NCBI RefSeq assembly: GCF_017942085.1
Contig: NZ_JAGKSP010000018.1
Coordinates: forward strand, 1-64,000
Origin: Paenibacillus lignilyticus
GTDB taxonomy: Bacteria; Bacillota; Bacilli; Paenibacillales; Paenibacillaceae
Direction: 5' to 3'
Length of the DNA stretch: 64,000 nt
The translations under genes and the position numbers were made by a program. Numbering within the stretch: the first letter of the stretch is position 1; every line of letters begins with the position of its first letter. Below, piece after piece: positions 27,299 through 37,405 of this stretch. Below the pieces are notes generated by a model. The model had not been told where the DNA came from, did no database searches, and saw nothing but the letters and a program-made list of their open reading frames with translations.

Positions 27299-30200
27299 CT
27301 AAGCGGATCCTGGGTCTATTTCCGTCCAAGCAACATTCATGTACAGGGTGAGTACTCTGGTGATATTGCCGTCCGTAATGGTTACGGTTATAAACTCGCT
27401 GTCGCCCGGGTACATGGCCTCTGAATTAACGTCAAAATGTAACGTTGTCCCATTCAATGTGGCTCCGGGATCATGAATCATGTATTCACTTTCAACACCT
27501 ACGAGCGTCAATGAACCTACGTCCATGCCCGCTAACAGCCCTGCAAGTTCTTTATCGATACTAAAGTCGTCTACAATATCAATGCTATCATCATAGATAA
27601 TGAAGGTACGATAAGAATAACCGGTGCCAAACGGCAGACCATCCGATGTCATGATATCCAGTGTCGCAGAACCGTTTTCCATCCCTGCTGTTACAAACAG
27701 CTTCCCGTCAGCGTAGGTGGCAGTGACACAGCTGCTATTGTCGCCGCAGATCGAATCGTCAGGATCTGCAATAACCGAAGTAATAGGATCTCCCTCGGCA
27801 TCCGTGATTGCCAGCTCAACCGTTTCGCCTTTCTTAAGCAGGATCGGTGGCGCTTCTCCACCGCCATCTAAAGTCGGAGCCGTATTTTCCCGAATTCGGA
27901 GCGTGTAGCTTTTTTCGATCCCATCTGCCGTACGCCCTTTGACTTCAACCTCTGACACAGTCGTAAATGTTACATCCGTCGACAGGTTCAGCCATGGATC
28001 AACCGTCCAGACGCCTAGCGTATAACTGCCGATACCCTTGATCTCTTCTTCGTTATAAGCGGTAACTTGGAATTCAACGGCATTATGGAAGATGTCTTTC
28101 ATGTCTAAATAAGCATTGTGATCCTCGTAACCCTCGTTATTGTCGAAGAACTGCACGCCAATATCTTTGAAACCGATCCCTACATACAGGTTGAAAGTAT
28201 CTGTAATCGTCAAACCGTATCCGTCTCTAGCTGAAACGACAACAGTGACAATATCATCATCTTCCAACGGAACCGTTAACGTCGACTCTTCAATCGGCAG
28301 CATTGCGCCTGATTCCGCGTCAAACGCAACATAATCGAAATAACCATAGAAATATTCGGATAGATCAACGGTATACTCATCTTGATCATTGCTGATTTCC
28401 TCTACATCCGGAAGGTTGCCTCCATCGACCTGAACCATAACCGGGGCCGAAACATACGTTTCAAAGCCGTCATCGCTAGCCTGTAAATCGAAAGAAGTGA
28501 AGCCTGGGGAGCCCAGCGCATTCAAATAATAACTCGATCCATTAAGCGTTCCGTTTAAGCTGCTATTGCCTTGGAAGGTTGCACGATACGTAAGCTGCTG
28601 ACCGTCCACTTCGGTGAAAATCTGAGACAGATCCAGCATGGCCGTTTGATCCGGGCGAAGCTGAATGTAACCTTCCAGACCTACCATACCGGCAATCGGT
28701 TCATCGTCTTCCGGCGTAATATTCACCGTAACGGTCACTTCATCCGAATACGAGGTTCCGTCATAGACCTTGAACGTAAAGGAACCCACTCCGTTGGCGT
28801 TCTCATTCGGCGTATAAGTGAATTCGCCGGTCTCTTGATCTAGCGTTACGTCTCCTTTTACCTTTGTCCCACCTAAGAAAAATTGTAGACCTTCTCCGTT
28901 GCCACCTGCTCCTGATAATGTTCCGGAGACAGGCTCATCTTCAAGCGTTTCAACGGTTTGCGGTATCGCCTTCGGCCTTCCGTCACCAACTGTGATGTAT
29001 ACGGTTGCCGTATTGGAATCCCCCCAACCATCGTTCACCACATAGGTGAATGAGTCACTGCCACTATAGCCTTCCGTAGGTGTATAAGTAAACATCCCCG
29101 GCTCCGGCTCATTCATGATCAATTCACCGTGTTGAGGTCCCTCTAACAGGCTATAGCTTAATATGTCATTCGTGTTCACATCACTGCCTTCCAAAACATA
29201 GGCATGCGATTCAGCTTCCGGCACTTGAAGCTCCATATCGGATGCAGTCGGCAGTTCATTTTCAGCTATTGAAATTACTACGGAAGCAATATTGGAATAC
29301 TTCTTTCCGTCATAAACTTGATACGCAAACGAATCCGCGCCGGATACGCCGCTCATCGGTGTATAAGTAAACTCGCCCGTTTCCGGATTCAATTCCACGC
29401 TGCCTGCACCTGGGGAAAGATAAATGGAATAGGTCAATTCATCCCCATCTGCATCCCCGCCGCGCAAGATATCCTCGTACGGAGCATTCCCCGTCACTGC
29501 GATTTCAAAGTCTTCCGCTATCGGAGCTGCATTTACCGAGTGTATTGAAATGGATACGGTCGCTTCCTGGGAATACCCTGTTCCATCATAGACCCTATAA
29601 GTAAACGAATCGAATGCTTGCTCACTGCCATCCTGTTGATACGTAAAATGACCTAATTCGGTTGAACTTATCGTCACTGTACCGTGGCTTGCCGCAGTTA
29701 CAATGCTATATGACAGCGAATCGCCTTCATCAAGATCCTCACCCCAAAGATTTCCTTCAACACTGCTGCCAACGTTGACATCCACACTTAATTCATTCGC
29801 AGTAGGCAGATCGTTTACAGGCTTGACTGTGATCGAAACGGTAGCTGGTGCCAGCGAATCCTCCGTTCCGTCATTCACCTTATAAGTAAAGGAGTCGGTT
29901 CCCGAATAATCCTCATAAGGTGTGTACCTAAACTGATTTAACTCGAGTGAGCTGTAGCTCAGTGTCCCGTGACTTGGTGTCGAGGTAGCTACGAATGAAA
30001 GAATGTCCGCTTCATCAAAATCCGTCCCGGTAAACGTACCCACATAGCTGCCATCTTCATCCACTTCGATGCTAATCGCATTCGCTACCGGTTTATCGTT
30101 CACCGGATTGATCGTGATAGATACTGTCACAGGCACGGAATCGACCGTTCCATCGTTAGCCGCGTAGGTAAAGGAGTCCGTGCCGTTATAATCCGCTTCC

Positions 30201-33200
30201 GGCGTGTACCTAAACTGATTCAACTCGAGCGAGTCATAGCTTAGCGTTCCGTGACTTGGTAACGATGCAGTTGCGAATGTAAGGATATCCGCCGCATCTG
30301 CGTCCGTTCCGGTGAACGTACCCACATAGCTGCCATCTTCATCCACTTCAAAGCTGATCGCATCCGCTACCGGCTTATCGTTCACAGGATTGATCGTAAT
30401 GGAAACCGTCACCGCTTGCGAGGTCATCGTTCCGTCGAATACAACATACGTAAACGAGTCTGCTCCGCTTACTCCCGGATTAGGCGCGTAAGTAAATGCA
30501 CCTGTTTCGTCTGAAAAGGTTAACTGACCTTTACTCGGATCGGATCCAATTCGATAGGTCAGTCCATCATGATCCTTATCTACGCCGCTCATATTGCCTG
30601 TGTAGCTGCCATCCTCAACCACTTCAAAACTAATCGCGTTCGCTTCCGGCCGATCATTCAATGGGTTGATGGTAATCGAGACGGTTACCGCTTCCGAGTC
30701 TTCCGTTCCATCGTTCGCCACATAAGTGAAGCTATCCGTTCCGCTAAAGTCCGCTGCCGGCGTATATCTAAACTTATTCAATGCCAGCGAGCCAAAGCTC
30801 AGCGTACCGTTGCCCGGCTGAGAGATCACTTTGTACGTAAGTGTGTCTGTCTCATCTACATCCGTGCCGCTGTACGTACCCACATAGCTGCCATCCTCAT
30901 CCACTTCAAAGCTGATCGCGTTCACTACCGGTTTATCGTTCTTCGGTGTAACGGTGATCGATACTGTCACTGGCAACGATTCGCCGGTTCCATCATTCGC
31001 CACATAGGTGAAAGAGTCCGTGCCGTTGTAGTTCGCTGCCGGTGTGTATCTAAACTGGTTCAACTCCAGCGAGCTGTAGCTTAGCGTACCGTGACTTGGT
31101 ATCGATGCAGTTGCAAATGAAAGAATGTCCGCCGCATCTGCATCCGTTCCAGTAAACGTACCCACATAGCTGCCATCCTCATCCACTTCGAAGCTAATCG
31201 CACTCGCTACCGGTTTATCGTTCACCGGATCGATCGTGATAGATACTGTCACAGGCACTGAATCGACCGTTCCGTCATTCGCCACGTAGGTGAAGGAATC
31301 CGAGCCGTTGTAATCCGCTTCCAGCGTGTACCTAAACAGATTCAACTCGAGCGAGTCATAGCTCAGCGTTCCGTGAAGCGGTTGCGAATTAACTTCAAAA
31401 GAAAGAATGTCCGCTGCATCTACGTCCGTTCCGGTAAACGTACCCACATAGCTGCCGTCCTCATCGATTTCGAAGCTGATCGCATTTGCTACCGGTTTAT
31501 CGTTCACTGATTTAATCGTAATCGAAACAGTCGCTTTCAGCGATTCCTCGGTGCCATCATCCGCTACATAGGTGAATGAGTCTGTGCCGTTGTAGTTCGC
31601 TGCCGGTGTATACCTAAACTGATTTAACGCCAACGAGCCATAGCTTAACGTACCGTGAAGCGGTTGCGTCTCAGCTTCATATGAAAGAATATCCGACGCA
31701 TCTACGTCCGTTCCGGTGAACGTACCCACATAGCTGCCATCCTCATCCACTTCGAAGCTAATCGCACTCGCTACCGGTTTATCGTTCACCGGATTGATCG
31801 TGATAGATACTGTCACAGGCACCGAATCGACCGTTCCATCGTTCGCCATGTAAGTGAAGCTATCCGCGCCGCTAAAGTCCGCTGCCGGCGTATATCTAAA
31901 CTGATTCAACTCCATTGAGCTATAACTCAGTGTGCCGTGACCCGGCGGAGAAAACACACTGTATGTAAGTGTATCTGTCTCATCAGCATCCGTTCCGGTG
32001 AACGTACCCACATAGCTGCCATCTTCATCCACTTCAAAGCTGATCGCATCCGCTACCGGCTTATCGTTTACAGGATTGATCGTAATGGAAACCGTCACCG
32101 CTTGCGAGGTCATCGTTCCGTCGAATACAACATACGTAAACGAGTCTGCTCCGCTTACTCCCGGATTAGGCGCGTAAGTAAATGCACCTGTTTCGTCTGA
32201 AAAGGTTAACTGACCTTTACTCGGATCGGATCCAATTCGATAGGTCAGTCCATCATGATCCTTATCGACGCCGCTCATATTCCCTGTGTAACTGCCATCC
32301 TCATCCACTTCAAAACTAATCGCATTCGCTTCCGGCCGATCATTCAATGGGTTGATGGTAATCGTGACGGTTACCGCTTCCGAGTCTTCCGTTCCATCGT
32401 TCGCCACATAAGTGAAGCTATCCGTTCCGCTAAAATCCGCTGCAGGCGTGTATCTAAACTTATTCAATGCCAGCGAGCCAAAGCTCAGCGTACCGTTGCC
32501 CGGCTGAGAGATCACTTTGTACGTAAGTGTGTCTGTCGCATCTACATCCGTGCCGCTGTACGTACCCACATAGCTGCCATCCTCATCCACTTCAAAGCTG
32601 ATCGCGTTCGCTACCGGTTTATCGTTCTTCGGATGAACTGTGATCGATACTGTCACCTGCTCCGAATCGACCGTTCCATCGTTCGCCACGTAAGTGAAGT
32701 TATCCGTTCCGCTAAAGTTCGCAGCAGGCGTATATCTAAACTGATTCAACTCCAGTGAGCTGTAGCTCACCGTTCCATGACCCGGCTGAGAAATCAATTT
32801 GTATGTAAGTGTGTCTGTCGTATCTTCATCTGTTCCGGTAAACGTTCCGACATAGCTCTCATCTTCATCGACTTCTAAACTAATCGCATTTGCTACCGGC
32901 TTATCGTTCACGGGGTTAATCGTAATCGAAACTGTCGCTTTCAGCGATTCCGCCGTGCCGTCATTCGCCACATAAGTGAAGCTGTCCGTCCCGCTAAACC
33001 CCGCTGCAGGCGTATATCTAAACTGGTTCAAATCTAGCGAATCATAACTTAGCGTACCGTGCCCAGGCGGAGTGAGCACGCTGTATGTAAGTGTGTCTGT
33101 CTCATCCGCATCCGTTCCGTTAAACGTACCGAGATAGCTGCCGTCTTCATCGACTTCGAAGCTAATTGCACCTGCCACCGGAGGATGATTCACCACTGGC

Positions 33201-34078
33201 GCAGCCCCAACCGTCACACTAAACAGCTTCGTAGCACTCTCTTCACCATCTGTCCCATCCACTGTAACAATGAGAGACTGCGAGCTTGGATTTACAGCCG
33301 TTAGGACTAGAGTACTAGTTTCACTGTAAAGGTGTGCATTGACAAAGGAACTGCTGGATGGAGGGTCAATCAGCTCGAAGGAAAGCTCATCGCCATCTTC
33401 GTCGCTGAATAGATCGTTTAATTGAATTTCGGTGTAGGTTCCTGCTGGCATTACGATAGATGTGGTTTCAGGGGAGACAAACGGCGCATGATTCGGCGTC
33501 GGCACTGTACTTGAAACGGCGGCTTGCAGGAGTGTGCGGTAATCACCTGTGGAGTGGAATTCGCCGGCGTGGCTGTTGAAATACTTGATAATATCAGCAA
33601 TCCCCGCTCCGTCTTGATCGGGATCGAGCGCCCCGTTGGCACCGACCTTTAGAGTGAAGCGTTCATGAATGGACATGCTCTCATTCGGCTTATGTACGAT
33701 GAGATCTACCATGGTGGAGCCGGTTTTTTTGAGGTTAAAAGCCAATTTGTTCGTACTCGTAACCTTAACGTCGGCTACGCTGTTATTCTGGACAACAACG
33801 GTATACTCTAGCGTATCCGCCTCTTCAAAAATCGTGTTCAGATCAAGTTGGAAATTACTTCCCGCCTTTATCTTAGAAGCATACTCATTGGCGAGCGTAC
33901 TGTTGATGCTCTTGATGACGACCGGGAGATTAACCGGCTGCGGGATGGCAACCGGGTCTGCACTGGCAAATCCGGGTACCGCGAGGGCAACCGGAACGGC
34001 CAGCGCGGTTGCCGTGCCGAATAGTTGGGCTGCTTTCTTCACGGACTTCAGGCGCTGTTTTCTCTGTTTCTTAGTCAT
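27299..34078 (-). CDS. Giant secreted tandem-95 (cadherin-like) repeat protein
   Basis: 2259 residues. Basic start and hydrophobic leader with likely cleavage after ASA at 38-40. Residues about 296-1785 hold 16 tandem cadherin-like/Ig-like units of about 93 residues, each with the pattern VNDKPVANAISFEVDEDGSY, a TDADETD acidic loop, FRYTPAA, DSFTYVANDGT and VTVSITINP. Acidic loops suggest calcium binding. Units 3-5 and 9-11 are nearly identical at DNA level. The N-terminal 290 and C-terminal 470 residues are other beta domains. No LPXTG, S-layer homology or transmembrane anchor is seen at the end (EIDPGSA). Probably an adhesin or matrix protein; role inferred. Single gene with terminator. Confidence 0.88.
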   Translation of the reverse strand: MTKKQRKQRLKSVKKAAQLFGTATALAVPVALAVPGFASADPVAIPQPVNLPVVIKSINSTLANEYASKIKAGSNFQLDLNTIFEEADTLEYTVVVQNNSVADVKVTSTNKLAFNLKKTGSTMVDLIVHKPNESMSIHERFTLKVGANGALDPDQDGAGIADIIKYFNSHAGEFHSTGDYRTLLQAAVSSTVPTPNHAPFVSPETTSIVMPAGTYTEIQLNDLFSDEDGDELSFELIDPPSSSSFVNAHLYSETSTLVLTAVNPSSQSLIVTVDGTDGEESATKLFSVTVGAAPVVNHPPVAGAISFEVDEDGSYLGTFNGTDADETDTLTYSVLTPPGHGTLSYDSLDLNQFRYTPAAGFSGTDSFTYVANDGTAESLKATVSITINPVNDKPVANAISLEVDEDESYVGTFTGTDEDTTDTLTYKLISQPGHGTVSYSSLELNQFRYTPAANFSGTDNFTYVANDGTVDSEQVTVSITVHPKNDKPVANAISFEVDEDGSYVGTYSGTDVDATDTLTYKVISQPGNGTLSFGSLALNKFRYTPAADFSGTDSFTYVANDGTEDSEAVTVTITINPLNDRPEANAISFEVDEDGSYTGNMSGVDKDHDGLTYRIGSDPSKGQLTFSDETGAFTYAPNPGVSGADSFTYVVFDGTMTSQAVTVSITINPVNDKPVADAISFEVDEDGSYVGTFTGTDADETDTLTYSVFSPPGHGTLSYSSMELNQFRYTPAADFSGADSFTYMANDGTVDSVPVTVSITINPVNDKPVASAISFEVDEDGSYVGTFTGTDVDASDILSYEAETQPLHGTLSYGSLALNQFRYTPAANYNGTDSFTYVADDGTEESLKATVSITIKSVNDKPVANAISFEIDEDGSYVGTFTGTDVDAADILSFEVNSQPLHGTLSYDSLELNLFRYTLEADYNGSDSFTYVANDGTVDSVPVTVSITIDPVNDKPVASAISFEVDEDGSYVGTFTGTDADAADILSFATASIPSHGTLSYSSLELNQFRYTPAANYNGTDSFTYVANDGTGESLPVTVSITVTPKNDKPVVNAISFEVDEDGSYVGTYSGTDVDETDTLTYKVISQPGNGTLSFGSLALNKFRYTPAADFSGTDSFTYVANDGTEDSEAVTVSITINPLNDRPEANAISFEVVEDGSYTGNMSGVDKDHDGLTYRIGSDPSKGQLTFSDETGAFTYAPNPGVSGADSFTYVVFDGTMTSQAVTVSITINPVNDKPVADAISFEVDEDGSYVGTFTGTDADAADILTFATASLPSHGTLSYDSLELNQFRYTPEADYNGTDSFTYAANDGTVDSVPVTVSITINPVNDKPVANAISIEVDEDGSYVGTFTGTDFDEADILSFVATSTPSHGTLSYSSLELNQFRYTPYEDYSGTDSFTYKVNDGTEDSLAPATVSITVKPVNDLPTANELSVDVNVGSSVEGNLWGEDLDEGDSLSYSIVTAASHGTVTISSTELGHFTYQQDGSEQAFDSFTYRVYDGTGYSQEATVSISIHSVNAAPIAEDFEIAVTGNAPYEDILRGGDADGDELTYSIYLSPGAGSVELNPETGEFTYTPMSGVSGADSFAYQVYDGKKYSNIASVVISIAENELPTASDMELQVPEAESHAYVLEGSDVNTNDILSYSLLEGPQHGELIMNEPEPGMFTYTPTEGYSGSDSFTYVVNDGWGDSNTATVYITVGDGRPKAIPQTVETLEDEPVSGTLSGAGGNGEGLQFFLGGTKVKGDVTLDQETGEFTYTPNENANGVGSFTFKVYDGTSYSDEVTVTVNITPEDDEPIAGMVGLEGYIQLRPDQTAMLDLSQIFTEVDGQQLTYRATFQGNSSLNGTLNGSSYYLNALGSPGFTSFDLQASDDGFETYVSAPVMVQVDGGNLPDVEEISNDQDEYTVDLSEYFYGYFDYVAFDAESGAMLPIEESTLTVPLEDDDIVTVVVSARDGYGLTITDTFNLYVGIGFKDIGVQFFDNNEGYEDHNAYLDMKDIFHNAVEFQVTAYNEEEIKGIGSYTLGVWTVDPWLNLSTDVTFTTVSEVEVKGRTADGIEKSYTLRIRENTAPTLDGGGEAPPILLKKGETVELAITDAEGDPITSVIADPDDSICGDNSSCVTATYADGKLFVTAGMENGSATLDIMTSDGLPFGTGYSYRTFIIYDDSIDIVDDFSIDKELAGLLAGMDVGSLTLVGVESEYMIHDPGATLNGTTLHFDVNSEAMYPGDSEFITVTITDGNITRVLTLYMNVAWTEIDPGSA
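30314..30948. repeat. Internal duplicated block, copy 1 (units 9-11)
   Basis: About 635 bp of the tandem-95 gene are nearly identical to 32000-32634, at a fixed offset of 1686 bp, which is six repeat units. The copies differ by scattered bases, for example one that changes DEDGSY to VEDGSY. Other units of the gene are clearly more diverged. Confidence 0.85.
32000..32634. repeat. Internal duplicated block, copy 2 (units 3-5)
   Basis: Partner of the block at 30314-30948. The unusual unit containing SDPSKGQLTFSDETGAFTY occurs only in these two blocks, which argues for a recent segment duplication or gene conversion. Confidence 0.85.
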
Positions 34079-34225
34079 GAACGAACAAATCCTTCCCCTG
34101 GCATATATGAAGAGCGGAATCTATGATCGCAATAGGCATTCTATACCATTTATACTACTGCTACTATACCACGTGAGCATTCGATAGAGAATGCGAAAGT
34201 GCCATATTTTTGTCATTTTATGACG

Positions 34226-34267
34226 AAAAAACCGCCCGCGAGAGCATTCCTCTCGCGAAGCGGTTTT
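34226..34267 (-). terminator. Terminator of the queF-MFS operon
   Basis: Long stem pairing AAAACCG and CTCTCGCG on one side with the matching arm around a CATTC loop, and T residues on both outer sides. Located 21 bases after the MFS stop; may also act on plus-strand reads. Confidence 0.8.
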
Positions 34268-34287
34268 GGATTCCGTATTTTTACAAA

Positions 34288-35493
34288 TTATGGTTGATGA
34301 CTGGTAACAGGCGCGGGATTCTGCTTTACCTTGAACTTAAAGAGGAAGGCAGATAACAGCAGCAGACTACCGTTAATGACGAAGATATAGTGGATCGGCA
34401 TCATGCCGCCGAGGACGCCTCCGATAATCGGTCCGGCCATCGTTGCAAGCTGCGATGCGGACTGGTTCAAGCTGAATGCTCGTCCACGGAATTCCGATTC
34501 GGTATGCTGCACGATCATCGCGTTAATCGACGGATTGACGGCGGCGAAGAACAGACCGTACCCGAACCGCAGCACGCCGAAGCCGATATAACCGGTAACG
34601 AAAATTTGCAGCAGATTGCCTATGCCGCCGCCGATAAGCCCAATCAACAGCACCTTCTGATAACCGAGCTTACGCCCCCATTTGCCCCATCTGGGCGCCA
34701 TAATGACCGTAGCGATACCGACCGCCGAGAAAATAATACCGGAGCTTAATGAAGCTCGATCAGGAGAAATGCCCATATTCAAGACATACAGCGTAATGAG
34801 CGGCTCCAGTATCATAACCGAAAAGGTGCTGACAGCTACAAGCATCAGCAGGATCATAAACGGCCGATTGGCCAGCGCATGCTTCAGATCATCACGCACA
34901 TGCGACCTGACGGCCTTGCGATTGAAATTCTGCTCCTTCGCGAAGAAGGTCGCTACAAGGGCAGAGATTAGAACGATGGCACTGGAGAACAGGAAAGCCT
35001 CGCGGTTGCCGATATAATGGCTGACCAAACCGCCGGCGAGCGGTCCGAGAATGCTTCCCGTCGCTCCGGCCGTCGACATGATACCAAGCGCATAGCCTGT
35101 CTTCTCTTCCGGCGTATTCGTTGCAACAAGGGCAATAGAGGCAGGCACGAAGCCGGCAAGCAGCCCTTGGAAAATACGGATAAGCAGAAACCAGTACGGA
35201 TCATGGACAAAATAGTTCAATAAATAAAGTGCGGCAAGACTGAAGCCCGAGCGAATCAACATCGGCTTACGCCCATATTTATCGGCGAGCGAACCCCAGA
35301 ACGGCGATATCAGCGCACTCGCCAGAAAGGTAATGCCAAAGGCAATGCCGGACCATGCTTCCAGATGATGCTCCACGCCCAGCTCGGTATTTAAGAAGAT
35401 CGGCAGAAAAGGAATCGAGATGGAGTAGGCCATGCTGCAGAAGAAAACCCCGATCCACAGTACAACTAAGTTCCGTTCCCATGAAAAATTCAT
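34288..35493 (-). CDS. MFS transporter
   Basis: 401 residues with 12 predicted helices. The loop 2-3 signature is GSLADKYGRKPML, and helix 5 has the drug:proton antiporter-like GPLAGGLVSHYIG. It resembles multidrug exporters of the DHA1 type. It begins 21 bases after queF on the same strand and shares its terminator, so it may move a queuosine precursor or related compound; this is inference from position only. AGGAAG is placed well before ATG. Confidence 0.85.
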   Translation of the reverse strand: MNFSWERNLVVLWIGVFFCSMAYSISIPFLPIFLNTELGVEHHLEAWSGIAFGITFLASALISPFWGSLADKYGRKPMLIRSGFSLAALYLLNYFVHDPYWFLLIRIFQGLLAGFVPASIALVATNTPEEKTGYALGIMSTAGATGSILGPLAGGLVSHYIGNREAFLFSSAIVLISALVATFFAKEQNFNRKAVRSHVRDDLKHALANRPFMILLMLVAVSTFSVMILEPLITLYVLNMGISPDRASLSSGIIFSAVGIATVIMAPRWGKWGRKLGYQKVLLIGLIGGGIGNLLQIFVTGYIGFGVLRFGYGLFFAAVNPSINAMIVQHTESEFRGRAFSLNQSASQLATMAGPIIGGVLGGMMPIHYIFVINGSLLLLSAFLFKFKVKQNPAPVTSHQP

Positions 35494-35514
35494 TTGCAGC
35501 CACTTCCTGACTTA

Positions 35515-36018
35515 TTATCTGTTATCGATTTTCTCCGGATACAGATCGTGATTCATCAGACGGTATTGTGCCATTTCTTCAAACTTAGTGCCCGGACGGC
35601 CCCAGTTGGTGTAAGGATCGATCGAAATGCCGCCGCGCGGCGTGAACTTGCCCCATACCTCGATGTAGCGCGGCTCCATGAGCGCGATGAGGTCATTCAT
35701 GATAATGTTCATGCAATCCTCGTGGAAATCGCCATGGTTACGGAAGCTGAACAGGTACAGCTTGAGCGACTTGCTCTCCACCATTTTCACATCGGGAATA
35801 TACGAGATATAGATTGTGGCAAAATCGGGCTGTCCCGTAATCGGGCACAGGCTTGTAAACTCCGGGCAGTTGAATTTCACGAAATAATCGCGTCCGATAT
35901 GTTTGTTATCGAACGATTCCAGCACCTCCGGGCTGTAGTTGAACAGATAGGACGTGCCTTGATTGCCCAACTGCGTAATGCCGCCGCTTTGCAGCTCTTC
36001 TTTCGATCTTCCTGACAT
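35515..36018 (-). CDS. queF: NADPH-dependent 7-cyano-7-deazaguanine reductase
   Basis: 167 residues, very close to the B. subtilis enzyme in length and sequence. Catalytic Cys58 in [12 protein letters not shown], Asp65, and the substrate site [11 protein letters not shown] with Glu100 are present, with [12 protein letters not shown]. It reduces preQ0 to preQ1 for queuosine in tRNA. ATG 36018 chosen over a GTG at 36030 that overlaps AAGGAG. The preQ0 synthesis genes queCDE are absent, and I see no preQ1 riboswitch motif in the 100 bases upstream. Confidence 0.95.
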   Translation of the reverse strand: MSGRSKEELQSGGITQLGNQGTSYLFNYSPEVLESFDNKHIGRDYFVKFNCPEFTSLCPITGQPDFATIYISYIPDVKMVESKSLKLYLFSFRNHGDFHEDCMNIIMNDLIALMEPRYIEVWGKFTPRGGISIDPYTNWGRPGTKFEEMAQYRLMNHDLYPEKIDNR

Positions 36019-36119
36019 TTTCACATACACTCCTTGTATTTACTTGGTTCGAGGGTTACTCTTGTTCTAGTAGCTTACACCTTATCGCAGGCTCAATTCA
36101 ACCTAAGGGGATGATGCTC

Positions 36120-36638
36120 TTGTTAACCAGACCTTCAGCAGATGAATACGGATCACACTTCGGCACGTATATCGCAGCTGCTCCGGACGGAGATTTGCGC
36201 GAAGCGCTTGAAGTCAATCGCAACCAAACAAACGCCCTGTTCTCCGCATTGACCGAAGAACAAGCGCTCTATCGCTATGCACCGGGCAAATGGAGCCTGA
36301 AAGAAGTGCTCGGCCACATCACAGATACGGAACGAATCATGAGCTATCGCCTGCTGCGCGCCGCACGCGGAGACCGCACGCCGCTGCCGGGCTTCGATGA
36401 GAATGATTTTGTGCAAGGGGCCACGTTCGATAACGAAACGGTCGCGGAGCTGCTGGAGAACTACAACGCCGTCAAAGGCGCGACCGCAGCGCTTCTGCGC
36501 AGCTTGCCGCCTGAGGCTTTCCTCCGGAAAGGCTTTGCCAGCAACACCGACATTTCCGCCAGGGCGCTTGCTTACGTCATCGTCGGCCACGAGCTGCATC
36601 ATCTGAATGTCATCCGTGAACGATACTTAAATCGCTAG
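36120..36638 (+). CDS. DinB family protein (DinB_2)
   Basis: About 172 residues: ALEVNRNQTNALFSALTEEQ, then WSLKEVLGHITDTERIMSYR with one His ligand, and VIVGHELHHLNVIRERYL with two more at the C-terminus. Four-helix bundle family, putative metal-dependent hydrolase or thiol transferase. I start at TTG 36120, 9 bases after AAGGGG; ATG codons at 36111 and 36114 are too near that site. Divergent from queF. Confidence 0.85.
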   Translation: MLTRPSADEYGSHFGTYIAAAPDGDLREALEVNRNQTNALFSALTEEQALYRYAPGKWSLKEVLGHITDTERIMSYRLLRAARGDRTPLPGFDENDFVQGATFDNETVAELLENYNAVKGATAALLRSLPPEAFLRKGFASNTDISARALAYVIVGHELHHLNVIRERYLNR

Positions 36639-36646
36639 AAAATAAC

Positions 36647-36677
36647 CGAGAGAGGTGCATGATATGCACCTCTCTCG
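36647..36677. terminator. Bidirectional terminator between DinB and deoC
   Basis: Perfect 14-bp stem (36647-36660 with 36664-36677) with a three-base loop, between convergent genes; T-rich on both sides. Confidence 0.85.
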
Positions 36678-36697
36678 CTTTGTCTTGCCACATGAAA

Positions 36698-37381
36698 TTA
36701 GTAGCCTTCGTTTGTACCGCCGCTGACGATCGTCACGCTCGCACTCGCACCGATGCGTGTCGCGCCTGCAGCAATGAGATTGCGCACAGCTGCCAGATCA
36801 CGCACGCCGCCCGAAGCTTTAACGCCCATTTCGGGTCCGACTGTTTGACGCATAAGCGCGATATCCTCGACCGTCGCGCCGCCGGGACCGAAACCGGTCG
36901 AGGTTTTCACGAAACCTGCGCCGGCACGTTTGCAAATTTCGGAAGCCGTCACTTTCTCTTCATCCGTAAGCAAGCCCACTTCAAGAATAACTTTGCTGGC
37001 TGCGCGTCCTTTGCAAGCTTCTACGACGCCGCGCACATCGTTTTCCACCTCTTCGAGGCGACCCGATTTCAGTGCGCCTACGTTTAGCACCATGTCGATT
37101 TCCGTTGCGCCGTTCTCGATGGCATCTTTCGTTTCTGCTATTTTGACGAGCGAGCTTGAAGCGCCCAATGGGAAGCCAACAACGGTCGTGATGCCGACCC
37201 CTGAACCTGCAAGCTGTTTCGCTGCTTCCGATACCCAGTATGGATTCACGCAAACGGTAGCGAACTTATACTGCTTCGCCTCTTCACACAGCTTAGCAAT
37301 TTGCGTCGCCGTCGCATCCGGTTTCAACAACGTATGGTCAAAATAAGCGGCTAATGCTGCTCCTTGTAACTCGTTACCCAT
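36698..37381 (-). CDS. deoC: Deoxyribose-phosphate aldolase
   Basis: 227 residues, class I aldolase barrel. Schiff-base lysine in [14 protein letters not shown], with [16 protein letters not shown] and [14 protein letters not shown] supplying the other active-site residues. It splits 2-deoxyribose 5-phosphate to acetaldehyde and glyceraldehyde 3-phosphate. AGGA lies 6 bases before ATG. Last gene of the nup-deo operon, 24 bases after deoR. Confidence 0.96.
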   Translation of the reverse strand: MGNELQGAALAAYFDHTLLKPDATATQIAKLCEEAKQYKFATVCVNPYWVSEAAKQLAGSGVGITTVVGFPLGASSSLVKIAETKDAIENGATEIDMVLNVGALKSGRLEEVENDVRGVVEACKGRAASKVILEVGLLTDEEKVTASEICKRAGAGFVKTSTGFGPGGATVEDIALMRQTVGPEMGVKASGGVRDLAAVRNLIAAGATRIGASASVTIVSGGTNEGY

Positions 37382-37405
37382 CCTATTTCCTACTCTCTGT
37401 CTGTT

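Noticed and set aside
29000-33000. Plus-strand frames within the tandem-95 gene
   Set aside because: They repeat with the 93-residue period and are shadows of the real gene.
36019-36110. preQ1 riboswitch before queF
   Set aside because: The conserved core of preQ1-I was not found on reading the minus strand.
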